Origin: an uncultured Alphaproteobacteria bacterium
Lineage (GTDB): Bacteria; Pseudomonadota; Alphaproteobacteria; RF32; CAG-239
Length of the DNA: 44,627 nt
Assembly (NCBI GenBank): GCA_944391485.1
Contig: CALXTQ010000001.1
Coordinates: 1 to 44,627 of the forward strand
Direction: 5' to 3'
The notes beneath the pieces are model-generated. The model was not told where the DNA came from, ran no database searches, and saw only the letters and a program-made list of their open reading frames with translations. The first letter of the stretch is position 1. Every line of letters starts with the position of its first letter. Below are positions 9,678-18,312 of the stretch, in pieces. The position numbers were made by a program, and so were the translations under genes.

Positions 9678-9860
9678 ATGGCAAACAAAACGATAAAAGT
9701 TACCCAGGTTTCAAGCCCGATCGGCCGTCCCAAAGACCAGAAGGCCACGTTGGTCGGTCTGGGTCTGAATAAGATGGGCAAGACTGTCGTCTTGGAAGAC
9801 ACTCCTTCTATCCGCGGCATGATTCGTAAAGTTCCTCATCTGGTTAAAGTCGAGGAATAG
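9678..9860 (+). CDS. rpmD: 50S ribosomal protein L30
   Basis: L30 (60 residues) is recognised from [20 protein letters not shown] and [20 protein letters not shown]. It starts 2 bp after rpsE, with GAGGAGG in the rpsE tail as its ribosome-binding site. An 82 bp gap holding a strong hairpin separates it from rplO. Confidence 0.98.
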   Translation: MANKTIKVTQVSSPIGRPKDQKATLVGLGLNKMGKTVVLEDTPSIRGMIRKVPHLVKVEE

Positions 9861-9865
9861 GGATT

Positions 9866-9907
9866 TTGGCAAGGGGCTGCCGAAATTTTGCCGGCGGCCC
9901 TTTCCAA
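9866..9907 (+). other. Strong hairpin between rpmD and rplO
   Basis: TTGG (9866) pairs with CCAA (9904), and AAGGGGCTGCCG (9871-9882) pairs with CGGCGGCCCTT (9892-9902) with few mismatches. No T-run follows, so complete termination is not expected. It could mark RNA processing, a pause, or a protein-binding site that sets the level of rplO relative to the upstream genes. Confidence 0.5.
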
Positions 9908-9942
9908 AGTCTGTGATGAAATATTAAATTAGGTGAAGAAAC

Positions 9943-10398
9943 ATGAAACTTAATGAATTAAAAGACAACGAAGGCGCTACCAAAAACCGTATCCGTGTCG
10001 GACGCGGTATCGGAAGCGGCAAAGGCAAGACCGGCGGCCGCGGCCAAAAGGGCCAAAAATCACGTTCCGGCGTTGCCATTAAAGGATTTGAAGGCGGTCA
10101 GATGCCGATTTACCGCAGACTTCCGAAACGCGGTTTCAAAAATCCGTTTGCCAAAGTTTTTGCTGTTGTTAACTTGGATACGATTCAGAAAGCTGTCGAT
10201 GCCGGTAAATTGAGCGCCGAAGCAATCGATTTGGCAGCCCTTCTGAATGCGGGCGTTATTTCCAAAGAGCTGGACGGCGTTCGTCTGCTGGCTCGCGGCG
10301 CCATTACCTCCAAGGTTGTCATTTCAGTAAATTCTGCTTCCAAAGCTGCAGTTGCAGCCGTTGAAAAAGCTGGTGGCAAAGTCAATCTGGTTGCTTAA
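9943..10398 (+). CDS. rplO: 50S ribosomal protein L15
   Basis: L15 (151 residues) is a late-assembly protein. The glycine-rich N-terminus with [20 protein letters not shown] and [20 protein letters not shown] identifies it. It is the last gene before a clear terminator, so unlike in E. coli it is not cotranscribed strongly into secY. Confidence 0.98.
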   Translation: MKLNELKDNEGATKNRIRVGRGIGSGKGKTGGRGQKGQKSRSGVAIKGFEGGQMPIYRRLPKRGFKNPFAKVFAVVNLDTIQKAVDAGKLSAEAIDLAALLNAGVISKELDGVRLLARGAITSKVVISVNSASKAAVAAVEKAGGKVNLVA

Positions 10399-10425
10399 TT
10401 AAGAAGCAAGCCGAGCGAAATTGAG

Positions 10426-10454
10426 AAAGCTGTCCCGTATGGGGCAGCTTTTTT
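10426..10454 (+). terminator. Intrinsic terminator after rplO
   Basis: AAAGCTGTCCC pairs with GGGGCAGCTTT (one G-T wobble) around a GTAT loop and is followed by a T-rich run (TTTTTTGTTTT). This ends the long ribosomal transcript. Confidence 0.85.
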
Positions 10455-10676
10455 GTTTTGGAGAAAGTTCAGGTGATAATCGGAAACATAGAGTTGAAAT
10501 AATTCAGAAATAGGATACCGACCAGTTTCTTTGAGTGTAATGCCACGATTTTCAAAGCGGATTGTTCCGTAAACGACGATGGTTTCTGACGGTATCAAGG
10601 AGTTTCTGCACAGGTTTCCACAACGGTGCCGCCGGAAAAAGAGGTTCTTTCTTTTTTCTGAATAAAGATTATTTAG

Positions 10677-10704
10677 TTGAATTAATAAATTTTTAGTGTA
10701 TTAA
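10677..10704 (+). promoter_or_regulatory. Possible secY promoter
   Basis: The gap 10399-10769 holds the rplO terminator, then sequence with no gene I can support, then an AT-rich stretch with TTGAAT (10677-10682) and TATTAA (10699-10704) 16 bp apart. A GGAAAG/CTTTCC inverted repeat follows near 10720. The hexamers are weak matches, so the exact promoter is uncertain, although one is expected after the terminator. Confidence 0.4.
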
Positions 10705-10769
10705 TATCATAGCATAACTGGAAAGTCCTTTCCCATAGTCAAGTTAAATAAAATATAGGATAATAAAAA

Positions 10770-12122
10770 ATGGTATCATTGGCAGAAAAAATGGCAGCAA
10801 ATATGGATATGTCTGCTTTCGGCAAAGCCGAAGAGTTGAAGAAAAGACTCTGGTTCACAGTACTGGCTCTGATTGTTTTCCGCTTAGGAACGTTTATTCC
10901 TCTGCCCGGAATCGATCCTCATATTCTGTCGGATATTTTTGCCAGAAATTCCGGCGGTATTTTAGGAATGTTCAATATGTTTTCCGGCGGCGCGCTGGAG
11001 CGTATGACCATTTTTGCGCTGAACATTATGCCCTACATTTCGGCATCCATCATTCTGCAGCTCGGACAATCGGTTATTCCGTCTCTGGCCGCGCTTAAGA
11101 AAGACGGAGAGGCCGGACACCGCAAGATTACCCATTATACAAAAGTATTGACGGTTCTGATTACGATTATTCAGGGATACGGTATTGCCGCCGGTCTGGA
11201 AAGCATGACCGGAAGCGCCGGGATTTCGGCCGTTGTCATGCCCGGATATGTTTTCAAGTTTACGACAATTGTCTCTCTGGTCGGTGGCACAATGTTTATT
11301 GTCTGGCTCGGCGATCAGATTACGTCCCGCGGCGTGGGCAACGGTTCGTCGCTGATTATTACTGTCGGTATTATTGCCAATATTCCTGCGGCTCTGGCGC
11401 AGACATTTGAGTTGGGCCGCGTCGGCTCAATGTCCATCGGCGTTATCCTGATGCTGCTGGTTATGGTTCTGGCTCTGATCTATATCATCGTTTTTGTTGA
11501 AAGAGCGCAGAGAAAAATTACCATTCAGTATCCCAAACGTCAGATGGGCGGAAGAATGATGTCTTCCGAAAATTCGCATCTGCCCTTGAAAATCAATCCG
11601 ACGGGCGTTATTCCGCCGATTTTTGCCAGCTCGCTACTGTTGCTGCCGATTACGATTGCCAATTTGTCTGCAGATAACGGTCCGGAATGGGTACAGGCTA
11701 TCAGTCAACTGCTCGGTCATGGGCAGCCGCTGTATCTGGCTTTGTATGCCGGTTTGATTATTTTCTTTGCCTTTTTCTATACCGCGGTGGTCTTCAATCC
11801 GGAGGAAACGGCCGAGAACCTGAAAAAACACGGCGGCTTTATCGCCGGTATCCGTCCGGGTAAAAATACGGCGGAGTATCTTGACTATGTCATTACCCGC
11901 CTGACCGTCGTCGGCGCGATTTATCTGACCGCTCTGTGTATTCTGCCGGAAATCCTGATCTCGAAGCTTTCTGTTCCGTTCATTCTGGGCGGCACGACCC
12001 TTTTGATCGTGGTTCAGGTTACGATGGATTTTGTCGGTCAGCTGCAGTCGCATCTGATTGCCTATCAGTATGAAGGCCTGATCAGAAAAGCGGCTCTCGT
12101 TAACAAAGGAAAAAGAAGATAA
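10770..12122 (+). CDS. secY: Preprotein translocase subunit SecY
   Basis: SecY (450 residues) is the channel of the SecYEG translocon in the inner membrane. Ten hydrophobic segments are apparent. Conserved features include RLGTFIPLPGIDP near the N-terminus, MPYISASIILQL, the cytoplasmic loop with QRKITIQYPKRQ, and a C-terminal VTRLTVVGA-like segment (VITRLTVVGAIYLTALCILP). The start follows TATAGGATAATAAAAA. The stop overlaps the adk start. It is separated from rplO by a terminator and a 370 bp gap, which is unusual for this cluster. Confidence 0.98.
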   Translation: MVSLAEKMAANMDMSAFGKAEELKKRLWFTVLALIVFRLGTFIPLPGIDPHILSDIFARNSGGILGMFNMFSGGALERMTIFALNIMPYISASIILQLGQSVIPSLAALKKDGEAGHRKITHYTKVLTVLITIIQGYGIAAGLESMTGSAGISAVVMPGYVFKFTTIVSLVGGTMFIVWLGDQITSRGVGNGSSLIITVGIIANIPAALAQTFELGRVGSMSIGVILMLLVMVLALIYIIVFVERAQRKITIQYPKRQMGGRMMSSENSHLPLKINPTGVIPPIFASSLLLLPITIANLSADNGPEWVQAISQLLGHGQPLYLALYAGLIIFFAFFYTAVVFNPEETAENLKKHGGFIAGIRPGKNTAEYLDYVITRLTVVGAIYLTALCILPEILISKLSVPFILGGTTLLIVVQVTMDFVGQLQSHLIAYQYEGLIRKAALVNKGKRR

Positions 12123-12796
12123 TGTCTTTTAAAAACGGAGTGGGGCTGCATGTCGTCTTTACCGGGGCTCCCGGCTGCGGTAAAGGGACACAGGCCCGAA
12201 TCTTGAAAGAAAAACTAGGTATTTGCCATTTGTCGACGGGGGAGATGCTGCGTGCCGAAGCGTCCAAGGGGACTCCTCTGGGATTGGAAATCAAGGCTTT
12301 GCTTGATAAGGGCGAATTTGCTACCGATGAGATGATTATTGATATGGTATCCAAACGAATCGATGAGGACGACTGCAAAAACGGATTTATTCTGGACGGT
12401 TTTCCCAGAACCCTGAAGCAGGCGGAAGTTTTGGAAGAGATGTTGTCTCAAAAGGGAATTCGTCTGGATGCGGTGATTGAAATCCAGGTTCCTGACGAGA
12501 TTATTATGGAACGTATTTTGGGTCGGTATGCCTGTATGAAATGCGGTCAGGGGTATCATGACAAGTTTCAGAAACCCAAGGTATACGGGGTTTGCGATGT
12601 CTGCGGCGGCACGGATTTTTACCGCCGGGTTGACGATAACCGCGCGACGGTGCAAAACCGTCTGGTCAATTACCGGGCTCTGACTTATCCGACCATTCCG
12701 TATTTTGAGAAAAAAGGACTCCTGCGCTGTGTTGACGGAACGGGAACGATTGAGGCCGTTGCCAAGAAGGTTGACAGTATTTTGGGAATAAAATAG
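12122..12796 (+). CDS. adk: Adenylate kinase
   Basis: Adenylate kinase converts ATP + AMP to 2 ADP in the cytoplasm. The P-loop GAPGCGKGT (about residues 15-23), the AMP-site DGFPRT, and the LID domain are present. The LID has a four-cysteine zinc site (CMKC near residue 138 and CDVC near 159), a form known from Gram-positives and some proteobacteria. At 224 residues it is the long variant. Its ATG overlaps the secY TAA, so the pair is translationally coupled. Confidence 0.97.
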   Translation: MSFKNGVGLHVVFTGAPGCGKGTQARILKEKLGICHLSTGEMLRAEASKGTPLGLEIKALLDKGEFATDEMIIDMVSKRIDEDDCKNGFILDGFPRTLKQAEVLEEMLSQKGIRLDAVIEIQVPDEIIMERILGRYACMKCGQGYHDKFQKPKVYGVCDVCGGTDFYRRVDDNRATVQNRLVNYRALTYPTIPYFEKKGLLRCVDGTGTIEAVAKKVDSILGIK

Positions 12797-12869
12797 GGCT
12801 GTGTCGGACGTTGTGTTTAATAAATCGTAAAAAAATGCAACTTTTTGAATTTTTTTAGCAAAAGGGTGG

Positions 12870-12897
12870 TTGACACTCATAAATTTTAGCCTATAAT
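12870..12897 (+). promoter_or_regulatory. Promoter of the rpsM-rpsK-rpoA operon
   Basis: A perfect TTGACA (12870-12875) and a perfect TATAAT (12892-12897) are 16 bp apart. The leader then contains an AAAAGT/ACTTTT inverted repeat (12912-12931), about 35 bp before the rpsM start. This is the best sigma-70-type promoter in the window. Confidence 0.85.
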
Positions 12898-12967
12898 CCG
12901 GCTTAATTTTGAAAAGTGGTGATCAACTTTTTAAATGTGATAATAATTTAAAGAATGGAGAGTTAAT

Positions 12968-13336
12968 TTGGCTCGTATAGCTGGTGTAAACATTCCAACT
13001 GCCAAAAGAATTGAAGTAGCTTTAACTTATATTTTTGGTATCGGAAGAAAAACTGCTCAAGATATTTGTGCAAAATCGGGAATTGCCCCTGAGCTGCGTG
13101 TCCATCAGTTGTCTGATGAACAGGTCGCTAAAATCCGTGAAGTAATTGACAGCGATTACCTTGTTGAAGGCGAACTCCGCCGCGAAGTCGGCGTTAACAT
13201 CAAGAGACTTATGGATCTCGGATGTTACAGAGGCCTGAGACATCGTAAAGGTTTGCCGGTCCGTGGTCAGAGCACTAAACAGAATGCTCGCACGCGCAAA
13301 GGCAAACGCAAAACTGTTGCTAATAAGAAAAAATAG
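12968..13336 (+). CDS. rpsM: 30S ribosomal protein S13
   Basis: S13 (122 residues) is a head protein that contacts the P-site tRNA and the 50S subunit. The N-terminus [20 protein letters not shown] and the C-terminal [23 protein letters not shown] segment ([19 protein letters not shown]) are typical. The start is TTG, preceded by GGAG at about 8 bp; no ATG fits the conserved N-terminus. It has its own promoter, so the alpha operon is separate from secY-adk. Confidence 0.97.
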   Translation: MARIAGVNIPTAKRIEVALTYIFGIGRKTAQDICAKSGIAPELRVHQLSDEQVAKIREVIDSDYLVEGELRREVGVNIKRLMDLGCYRGLRHRKGLPVRGQSTKQNARTRKGKRKTVANKKK

Positions 13337-13355
13337 CGTGAAGAGGTAGATCCCA

Positions 13356-13748
13356 ATGGCAAAAGCAGTAACACAACGTGTTAAGAAAAAAGAGAAGAAG
13401 AATATCACGGCGGGCGTTGCCCATGTGAATTCTACTTTTAACAATACAAGAGTAACAATAACCGATGCTCAAGGCAATACCGTATCCTGGTCTACCGCCG
13501 GCGCGCAGGGTTTTAAAGGTTCCAGGAAATCCACCCCTTACGCCGCGCAGGTTGCCGCTGAAGAAGCCGGCAAAAAAGCCCAGGAAAACGGCATGAAGAC
13601 CCTTGAGGTCGAAGTAAAAGGTCCTGGTTCTGGTAGAGAATCTGCGATTAGAGCATTACAGGTAATCGGTTTTACCATTACGTCAATCCGTGATGTTACA
13701 CCTATTCCTCATAATGGCTGCCGCATGAGAAAGAGACGCCGCGTTTAA
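13356..13748 (+). CDS. rpsK: 30S ribosomal protein S11
   Basis: S11 (130 residues) shapes the platform near the Shine-Dalgarno duplex. [40 protein letters not shown] and the C-terminal [22 protein letters not shown] end identify it. GAAGAGGTAGATCCCA precedes the start. A 98 bp spacer with a GAGGC/GCCTC hairpin separates it from rpoA. Confidence 0.98.
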   Translation: MAKAVTQRVKKKEKKNITAGVAHVNSTFNNTRVTITDAQGNTVSWSTAGAQGFKGSRKSTPYAAQVAAEEAGKKAQENGMKTLEVEVKGPGSGRESAIRALQVIGFTITSIRDVTPIPHNGCRMRKRRRV

Positions 13749-13846
13749 TATTTCGGACAAGATTGTGAGGCTGTATTTTTATGGCCTCGCCGTCTTTTGA
13801 TTTTTGTAAAATATGCATATGCACTAAAATAAAAGAGGACATACCA

Positions 13847-14857
13847 GTGATTCAAAAGAATTGGCAAGAACTTATTAAACCGACTAACTTAGAAGTTGTT
13901 CCGGCCGAAGGCGGCAACAAGGCTAAGATAGTGGTTGAACCTTTGGAAAGAGGTTTCGGCTTAACTTTGGGCAACGCGCTGCGGAGAGTTTTGTTATCTT
14001 CATTGCAGGGCGGTGCCGTAACGGCAATAAAAATTAACGGCGTTCTGCATGAATTTTCGGTAGTTCCGGGTGTCAGAGAAGATGTTACGGACATTGTCCT
14101 GAATATTAAGGGGCTGGCTGTTGCCGTCCACGGCGAAGGTCCGAAAACCATGAGCCTGAAAGCTGAAGGTCCGTGCGAAGTTACCGCTGCGATGATTGAA
14201 ACCGGCCACGATGTCGAAATCAAAAATCCGGAGCTGGTTATCTGCAATCTGGATGCTGGTGCCAAGATTGCGATGGAACTGACCGTCAATACCGGAAAAG
14301 GATATGTTCCGGCGTTTCAGAACAAAGCGGCAGATGCTCCGATCGGGCTGATTCCGGTTGATGCAATTTACTCTCCGGTTAAGAAGGTTTCCTACAAAGT
14401 TGAGAATACCCGCGTCGGACAGGTTACCGACTATGACAAGCTGACGCTGGTTGTCGAAACAAACGGCGTTGTTTCTCCGGAAGATGCCGTTGCTCTGGCG
14501 GCCCGTATTCTGCAGGATCAGTTGAAACCGTTTATTAACTTTGACGAACCTGAGGCTGAAGTCGAAGCTGAAAAAGAAGAACTGCCGTTCAACAGAAATC
14601 TGCTGAAAAAGGTAGAAGAACTGGAACTGTCAGTTCGTTCGGCCAACTGCCTGAAAAACGACAATATCGTTTATATCGGCGATCTGGTTCAGAAAACGGA
14701 AGCCGAAATGCTTCGGACACCGAACTTTGGCCGCAAGTCACTGAACGAGATCAAGGAAGTTCTGGCAAAAATGGGTATTCATCTGGGTATGGATACGCCG
14801 GGCTGGCCGCCTGAGAATATTGAAGAGTTAATCCGCCGCGTGGACGAACACTTCTAA
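13847..14857 (+). CDS. rpoA: RNA polymerase alpha subunit
   Basis: The alpha subunit (336 residues) assembles RNA polymerase with its N-terminal domain and binds UP elements and activators with its C-terminal domain. The alpha-NTD is marked by [19 protein letters not shown] (about residues 38-56), the alpha-CTD by [15 protein letters not shown] and [19 protein letters not shown]. The start is the GTG at 13847, giving the standard alphaproteobacterial [18 protein letters not shown] lies upstream. An upstream ATG at 13781 would add 22 foreign residues. Confidence 0.98.
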   Translation: MIQKNWQELIKPTNLEVVPAEGGNKAKIVVEPLERGFGLTLGNALRRVLLSSLQGGAVTAIKINGVLHEFSVVPGVREDVTDIVLNIKGLAVAVHGEGPKTMSLKAEGPCEVTAAMIETGHDVEIKNPELVICNLDAGAKIAMELTVNTGKGYVPAFQNKAADAPIGLIPVDAIYSPVKKVSYKVENTRVGQVTDYDKLTLVVETNGVVSPEDAVALAARILQDQLKPFINFDEPEAEVEAEKEELPFNRNLLKKVEELELSVRSANCLKNDNIVYIGDLVQKTEAEMLRTPNFGRKSLNEIKEVLAKMGIHLGMDTPGWPPENIEELIRRVDEHF

Positions 14858-14894
14858 AATTTGTCCGTCAGGCTGACGGAGGCCGGTTAAAAAT

Positions 14895-14929
14895 ACGGAA
14901 AAGTTCCGATAGAATCGGGATTTTTCCGT
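14895..14929 (+). other. Long hairpin after rpoA
   Basis: ACGGAAAA (14895-14902) pairs with TTTTCCGT (14922-14929) and encloses CCGAT/ATCGG. A smaller CCGTCA/TGACGG hairpin precedes it. There is no clean T-run, so it may be a weak terminator or a 3'-end stabiliser for the rpoA mRNA. Confidence 0.5.
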
Positions 14930-15032
14930 TTCCTGACTGTTCTGACTGCCTCTGTCAAACTCCGGATTTTATCTTTCATATATGAAGGATAAGAAAATGG
15001 GACATGTTTCCCGAATCGTGTTAACCAAAATA

Positions 15033-15060
15033 TTGACCGGTTTGCATAATTAGCAATAAT
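15033..15060 (+). promoter_or_regulatory. rplQ promoter
   Basis: TTGACC (15033-15038) and AATAAT (15055-15060) are 16 bp apart, about 70 bp before rplQ. Both are one base from the consensus hexamers. Confidence 0.6.
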
Positions 15061-15128
15061 TCAGTGGTTCCGGTTTGTGTTTTATCCGCTTTGCCTGTCA
15101 AAGCACAGAGAAATGAAAGGACATTGTC

Positions 15129-15569
15129 ATGAGACATGGAGACGCACACAGAAGGTTTAATATGCCGAAAAGCCAGAGAAGAGCTTTGTTCTCTAATCTG
15201 ACCAACGCTTTATTGACCCATGAGCAGATTAATATTACTTTGCCGAGAGCAAAAGAATTGAGAACTTTTGCCGACAAGATGATTACTTTTGCCAAAAAAG
15301 GCGATTTGAACAGCAGAAGAATGGCTTTGTCATTCCTTCGGGACAACGAAGTTGTTTCCAAGCTTTTCTCAACTTTGGCAGAGCGTTACAAAGACCGCAA
15401 CGGCGGTTATACGCGCGTTCTGAAAGCCGGTTTCCGCTATGGTGATGCCGCTGATATGGCAATTATCGAACTGGTTGACAGAGACGTTAATGCCAAAGGC
15501 GCAAAAGATCTGGCTCGTGTTGCCGCTGAAAAAGCCGCGGCTGCCGAAGCTGAAAAATCTGCCGAATAA
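15129..15569 (+). CDS. rplQ: 50S ribosomal protein L17
   Basis: L17 (146 residues) lies close to the tunnel exit. [20 protein letters not shown] is the invariant start, and [20 protein letters not shown] the conserved C-terminal part; an Ala/Glu/Lys-rich tail follows, as is usual in alphaproteobacteria. GAAAGGACATTGTC precedes the ATG. A 271 bp gap and a separate promoter set it apart from rpoA, to which it is usually joined. Confidence 0.98.
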   Translation: MRHGDAHRRFNMPKSQRRALFSNLTNALLTHEQINITLPRAKELRTFADKMITFAKKGDLNSRRMALSFLRDNEVVSKLFSTLAERYKDRNGGYTRVLKAGFRYGDAADMAIIELVDRDVNAKGAKDLARVAAEKAAAAEAEKSAE

Positions 15570-15593
15570 TTTTTCGGTTAATGAAAGTAAAAC

Positions 15594-15622
15594 GGAGCTG
15601 CCAACTGGCGGCTCTTTTTTTG
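15594..15622 (+). terminator. Terminator after rplQ
   Basis: AGCTGCC pairs with GGCGGCT (one wobble) around AACT and is followed by seven T. The remaining sequence to 15806 shows no gene I can support. Confidence 0.8.
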
Positions 15623-15806
15623 TGTCCTGCCGGGACTTTTATATCGGTATGGCGCCGCCTATGGGTAAGAGTGCCAGAAGCGTTTGTTATGCTGCCGAAA
15701 AGGTAGAAATGCCGATAATAAGAAAGATTGTGTCAGAGGGGCTTATATTAATTTGAGACAGAAAAGGGGCCGTCGTGGTGATAGGGTAATTTTTCGAGTG
15801 TTTGTG

Positions 15807-15856
15807 TTGACAAAATTGTCAAAAATGATAAATTTAATCAGGTATATAAGTATAAT
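15807..15856 (+). promoter_or_regulatory. Promoter/operator-like region of the 15880 gene
   Basis: TTGACA (15807-15812) and TGTCAA (15817-15822) form a 6-4-6 palindrome, and a TATAAT lies at 15851-15856. The spacing from TTGACA to TATAAT is too long for one sigma-70 promoter, so the palindrome may be a regulator site and another hexamer (for example TTTAAT at 15833) may serve. The transcript would have a very short leader before the ATG at 15880. Confidence 0.4.
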
Positions 15857-15879
15857 GTTTTATTATAAAATTTTATTAT

Positions 15880-16479
15880 ATGAAGAAAATTAAACAAATT
15901 TCTGCCGAGGCGCCATTATCAGCCGAAGCGATTGAGAGAGTCAGGAAACTGCTTGTTTGGGAAAAAAATTCAGGGAGCCTGATTGCCGAAGAGCTGTTAA
16001 AACGGGAGGCAGACTTTCAGGTTTTTGAATGCCGCGATGCTTTTGTCGTTGTTCGTTCGGAAGCCGCGCTGCGAGAGCAACAGGAGTTTTTCTGCCGGTA
16101 TTATGTTTTTAACGTTAAAGACAATTCTTTAACGGAGGATAACAAAGAGCTGCGTTTCTGCTTTAAAACGGAAGAAAACGGCGAGAAAAAGGGGCTGCAT
16201 ATGAATTTTACCGAAATTATCAACGGAGAAAAGATCATTGCGGAAAATTTTCTGATAAAGAAAGCCTTGGCCGTTTACAAGTTTTTCGGCAGAGAAAATG
16301 ACGTATGTTACGCCGAGGAAGGGTATCGCAGCCTGACTCAGGCAGCCAGCGTTTTTGAGATATTCAGCAGTCTCAGTTTTCATACAAAACGGATTTTTAA
16401 CAAGTATGTTTTTCCGATTGAGGGGGAACTTGCTTTTCAGCGCTGGAATACCGAAAGGCGGAGAATGTGCGAATCGTAA
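15880..16479 (+). CDS. Unknown protein, 199 residues
   Basis: I do not recognise this family. The product is soluble in appearance, without signal peptide or membrane segment. It is charged, with a mix of helices and strands, for example LSAEAIERVRKLLVWEKN near the start and VFEIFSSLSFHTKRIFNKY near the end. Cysteines are scattered and do not form an obvious metal motif. No Shine-Dalgarno precedes the ATG, and the -10-like TATAAT is only 24 bp upstream, so the leader is very short. It stands alone between the rplQ terminator and a bidirectional terminator, and it converges on the hydrogenase operon. Confidence 0.7.
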   Translation: MKKIKQISAEAPLSAEAIERVRKLLVWEKNSGSLIAEELLKREADFQVFECRDAFVVVRSEAALREQQEFFCRYYVFNVKDNSLTEDNKELRFCFKTEENGEKKGLHMNFTEIINGEKIIAENFLIKKALAVYKFFGRENDVCYAEEGYRSLTQAASVFEIFSSLSFHTKRIFNKYVFPIEGELAFQRWNTERRRMCES

Positions 16480-16481
16480 TG

Positions 16482-16507
16482 AAAAAGAGCCCGTAAGGGC
16501 TCTTTTT
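16482..16507. terminator. Bidirectional terminator
   Basis: AAAAAGAGCCC and GGGCTCTTTTT are perfect complements around GTAA. It serves the plus-strand unknown gene and the minus-strand hydrogenase operon. Confidence 0.9.
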
Positions 16508-16543
16508 GTTTGTTGAGAACTCCCGGAGACGGAAGCCTGAGCA

Positions 16544-17992
16544 TTATTTTTTGCTGAGGTCTTCGCCTTTGGCAACATAAGCTTCCACCGAGCGGGCGGC
16601 CTTTTTGGGCAGGGCAATGCATCCGGGACCGGAAATACAGCCGCCCTCGCAGCACATGACCTCCAGAAGATTGTTTTCGCAGCCTTTGGTGGCATATCTT
16701 TTCAGCAGTTTGATGTTTTCTCTGCTGAGACCGTCGATTTTTTCCGGCCGGATATCCGCTTTGTCTCCGACGAGGGAAACAACAGCGCCGGCGACGCCGC
16801 CGGTCAGCGGGAACTGGCGGCCTTGCGCATAGGACATGACGCCAAACTGCTCGGGTTCGCATTCATCAACGTTGATTCCCGAAGCGACCAATATTGCTCC
16901 CATTTCTTCAAAAGTCAGAACATAGTCAACATTGGGATCATATTCCGCTTCAGCACGTTTGGCCAGGCAGGGGCCTACAAAAACGGCAACGCAGCTGGGA
17001 TCCTGCTGTTTAACCAGCTCGGCTGTGTAATACATTGGGGTTTTGGTATGCGATACGAAAGGTTTTATTTCCGGTACGTGAACCTGCGCGGCGCGATAAT
17101 AGGCCGGACAGCAGGAGGTTGTCATCAGTTTTTCGCCGCTTTGCATTTTTTCGATAAATTCCGCGGCTTCTTTTTGAGTGGTGATGTCGGCGCCGACAGC
17201 TACTTCTATCACATCATCAAAACCGGCTTTTTTCAAGGCGCTGACCAGCTGCGTTATTTCGCCGGGAAACTGGCCGACAACGGCAGGAGCTAGCATGGCA
17301 ACGACTTTTTTGTCGGTGTCGTGCATGAGTTTTAAAACGTCGATCATCTGCGAGCGTTCGACAATGGCGCCGAACGGGCAAGACTGCAGGCATTTACCGC
17401 AGGAAATGCATTTTTCGTGGTCAATGTGCTCTTTGCCGAATTCGTCCTTGGTAATGGCGCCGACGGGACAGGCTTCCTCGCACGGAACCGGAATGCGGAT
17501 GATGGAGTGATAAGGGCAGACTTCGTGGCATTTGCCGCAGCTGACGCATTTGTCCGGATCGATATGCGCCCGGCCGTTTACAAACGAAATGGCTTCTTTG
17601 GGGCAGTTCATCTGGCAGGGACGCGCAAAACATCCGCGGCAGGCGTTGGTAACCATGTACTGGGATTTGATGCAGGCGGAGCAGGCAACGTCTATTACGC
17701 AGAGCTGCGCGGGTTCCGGTTTGGTCCTTTCCAGAGCTTTTTCCCCGTATTCGCGCAGGGTTGTCAGCTCATCCGTCTCTTCCTCCGGAGAAAAACCGAG
17801 GCTGGCCATGCAGCGATATTTCAGAACGGCGCGGTCTTTGTAGATGCAGCAGCGGCTCGGCTGCTGTTCTTTGGGCCGCAATTCCAGAGGAATGCGGTCG
17901 GCGTCTTTGAATTTGTTTTCCAGATAACTTTCGGCGATTTTGATCAGTATTCTGGTGCGCATCTGGTTGGCATTATTTTTGGGTATTAACAC
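16544..17992 (-). CDS. [FeFe]-hydrogenase, group B type
   Basis: This 482-residue protein carries all three H-cluster motifs: L1 TTSCCPAY with Cys294 (proton relay) and Cys295, L2 FVGPCLAKRAE with Cys342, and L3 EVMCCEGGC with Cys448 and Cys452. The second residue of L2 is Gly rather than the Met of group A, and the N-terminal Cys-rich part (CCIYKDRAV at 48-56, ACRGCFARPCQMNCP at 118-131) is that of group B enzymes. Two to four [4Fe-4S] sites follow at about 149-210. The family is expected to interconvert H2 and protons with ferredoxin; the physiological direction of group B enzymes is not settled. The GTG start at 17992 has GGAG upstream; the ATG at 17962 has none. It is the last gene of the operon. 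No hydE, hydF or hydG maturase is in the window. Confidence 0.93.
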   Translation of the reverse strand: MLIPKNNANQMRTRILIKIAESYLENKFKDADRIPLELRPKEQQPSRCCIYKDRAVLKYRCMASLGFSPEEETDELTTLREYGEKALERTKPEPAQLCVIDVACSACIKSQYMVTNACRGCFARPCQMNCPKEAISFVNGRAHIDPDKCVSCGKCHEVCPYHSIIRIPVPCEEACPVGAITKDEFGKEHIDHEKCISCGKCLQSCPFGAIVERSQMIDVLKLMHDTDKKVVAMLAPAVVGQFPGEITQLVSALKKAGFDDVIEVAVGADITTQKEAAEFIEKMQSGEKLMTTSCCPAYYRAAQVHVPEIKPFVSHTKTPMYYTAELVKQQDPSCVAVFVGPCLAKRAEAEYDPNVDYVLTFEEMGAILVASGINVDECEPEQFGVMSYAQGRQFPLTGGVAGAVVSLVGDKADIRPEKIDGLSRENIKLLKRYATKGCENNLLEVMCCEGGCISGPGCIALPKKAARSVEAYVAKGEDLSKK

Positions 17993-18012
17993 TTTTTATA
18001 GTCTCCATACTT

Positions 18013-18285
18013 TTATTGGCATTCTTTATTTTTCAGGACGTCGCGGATTTTGGTAACGACTTTTTCATAGGTGGCTTCTTCAATCAGCTCATTGTCAACG
18101 GTTACAAAGGGGCCGCGGTTGTATTTGGCGTGGGTGTCCTTGCACAGGTTCATGCAGCGGACTTCAATAATGTCTATTTTGTCGGCGATGTCAGCCGGGG
18201 GCGTGAATTCCAAAGCCTGAATCTGAGCAGCTCCCATTACGAAACATGATGTTCCTGAGCAGATTTTTACGGTTATTTTATCCAT
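18013..18285 (-). CDS. Thioredoxin-like [2Fe-2S] ferredoxin
   Basis: The 90-residue product has the four-cysteine pattern of NuoE/HydC-type [2Fe-2S] proteins: Cys9-x4-Cys14 (CSGTSC) and Cys44-x3-Cys48 (CMNLC). Such proteins pass electrons between hydrogenases and partner redox enzymes in the cytoplasm. AAAGGAC precedes the ATG. It lies between the phosphatase and the group B hydrogenase, with 20 bp to the latter, so it is a natural electron partner of that enzyme. This pairing is inferred from position. Confidence 0.85.
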   Translation of the reverse strand: MDKITVKICSGTSCFVMGAAQIQALEFTPPADIADKIDIIEVRCMNLCKDTHAKYNRGPFVTVDNELIEEATYEKVVTKIRDVLKNKECQ

Positions 18286-18312
18286 AGTCTTGTCCTTTTC
18301 TAAATAGGCGTT

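Noticed and set aside
10395..10598. Minus-strand ORF in the rplO-secY gap (product with PSETIVVYGTIRFEN)
   Set aside because: It has only a TTG start without a ribosome-binding site and runs through the rplO terminator. The frame stays open upstream, so a decayed gene is possible, but the evidence is too thin.
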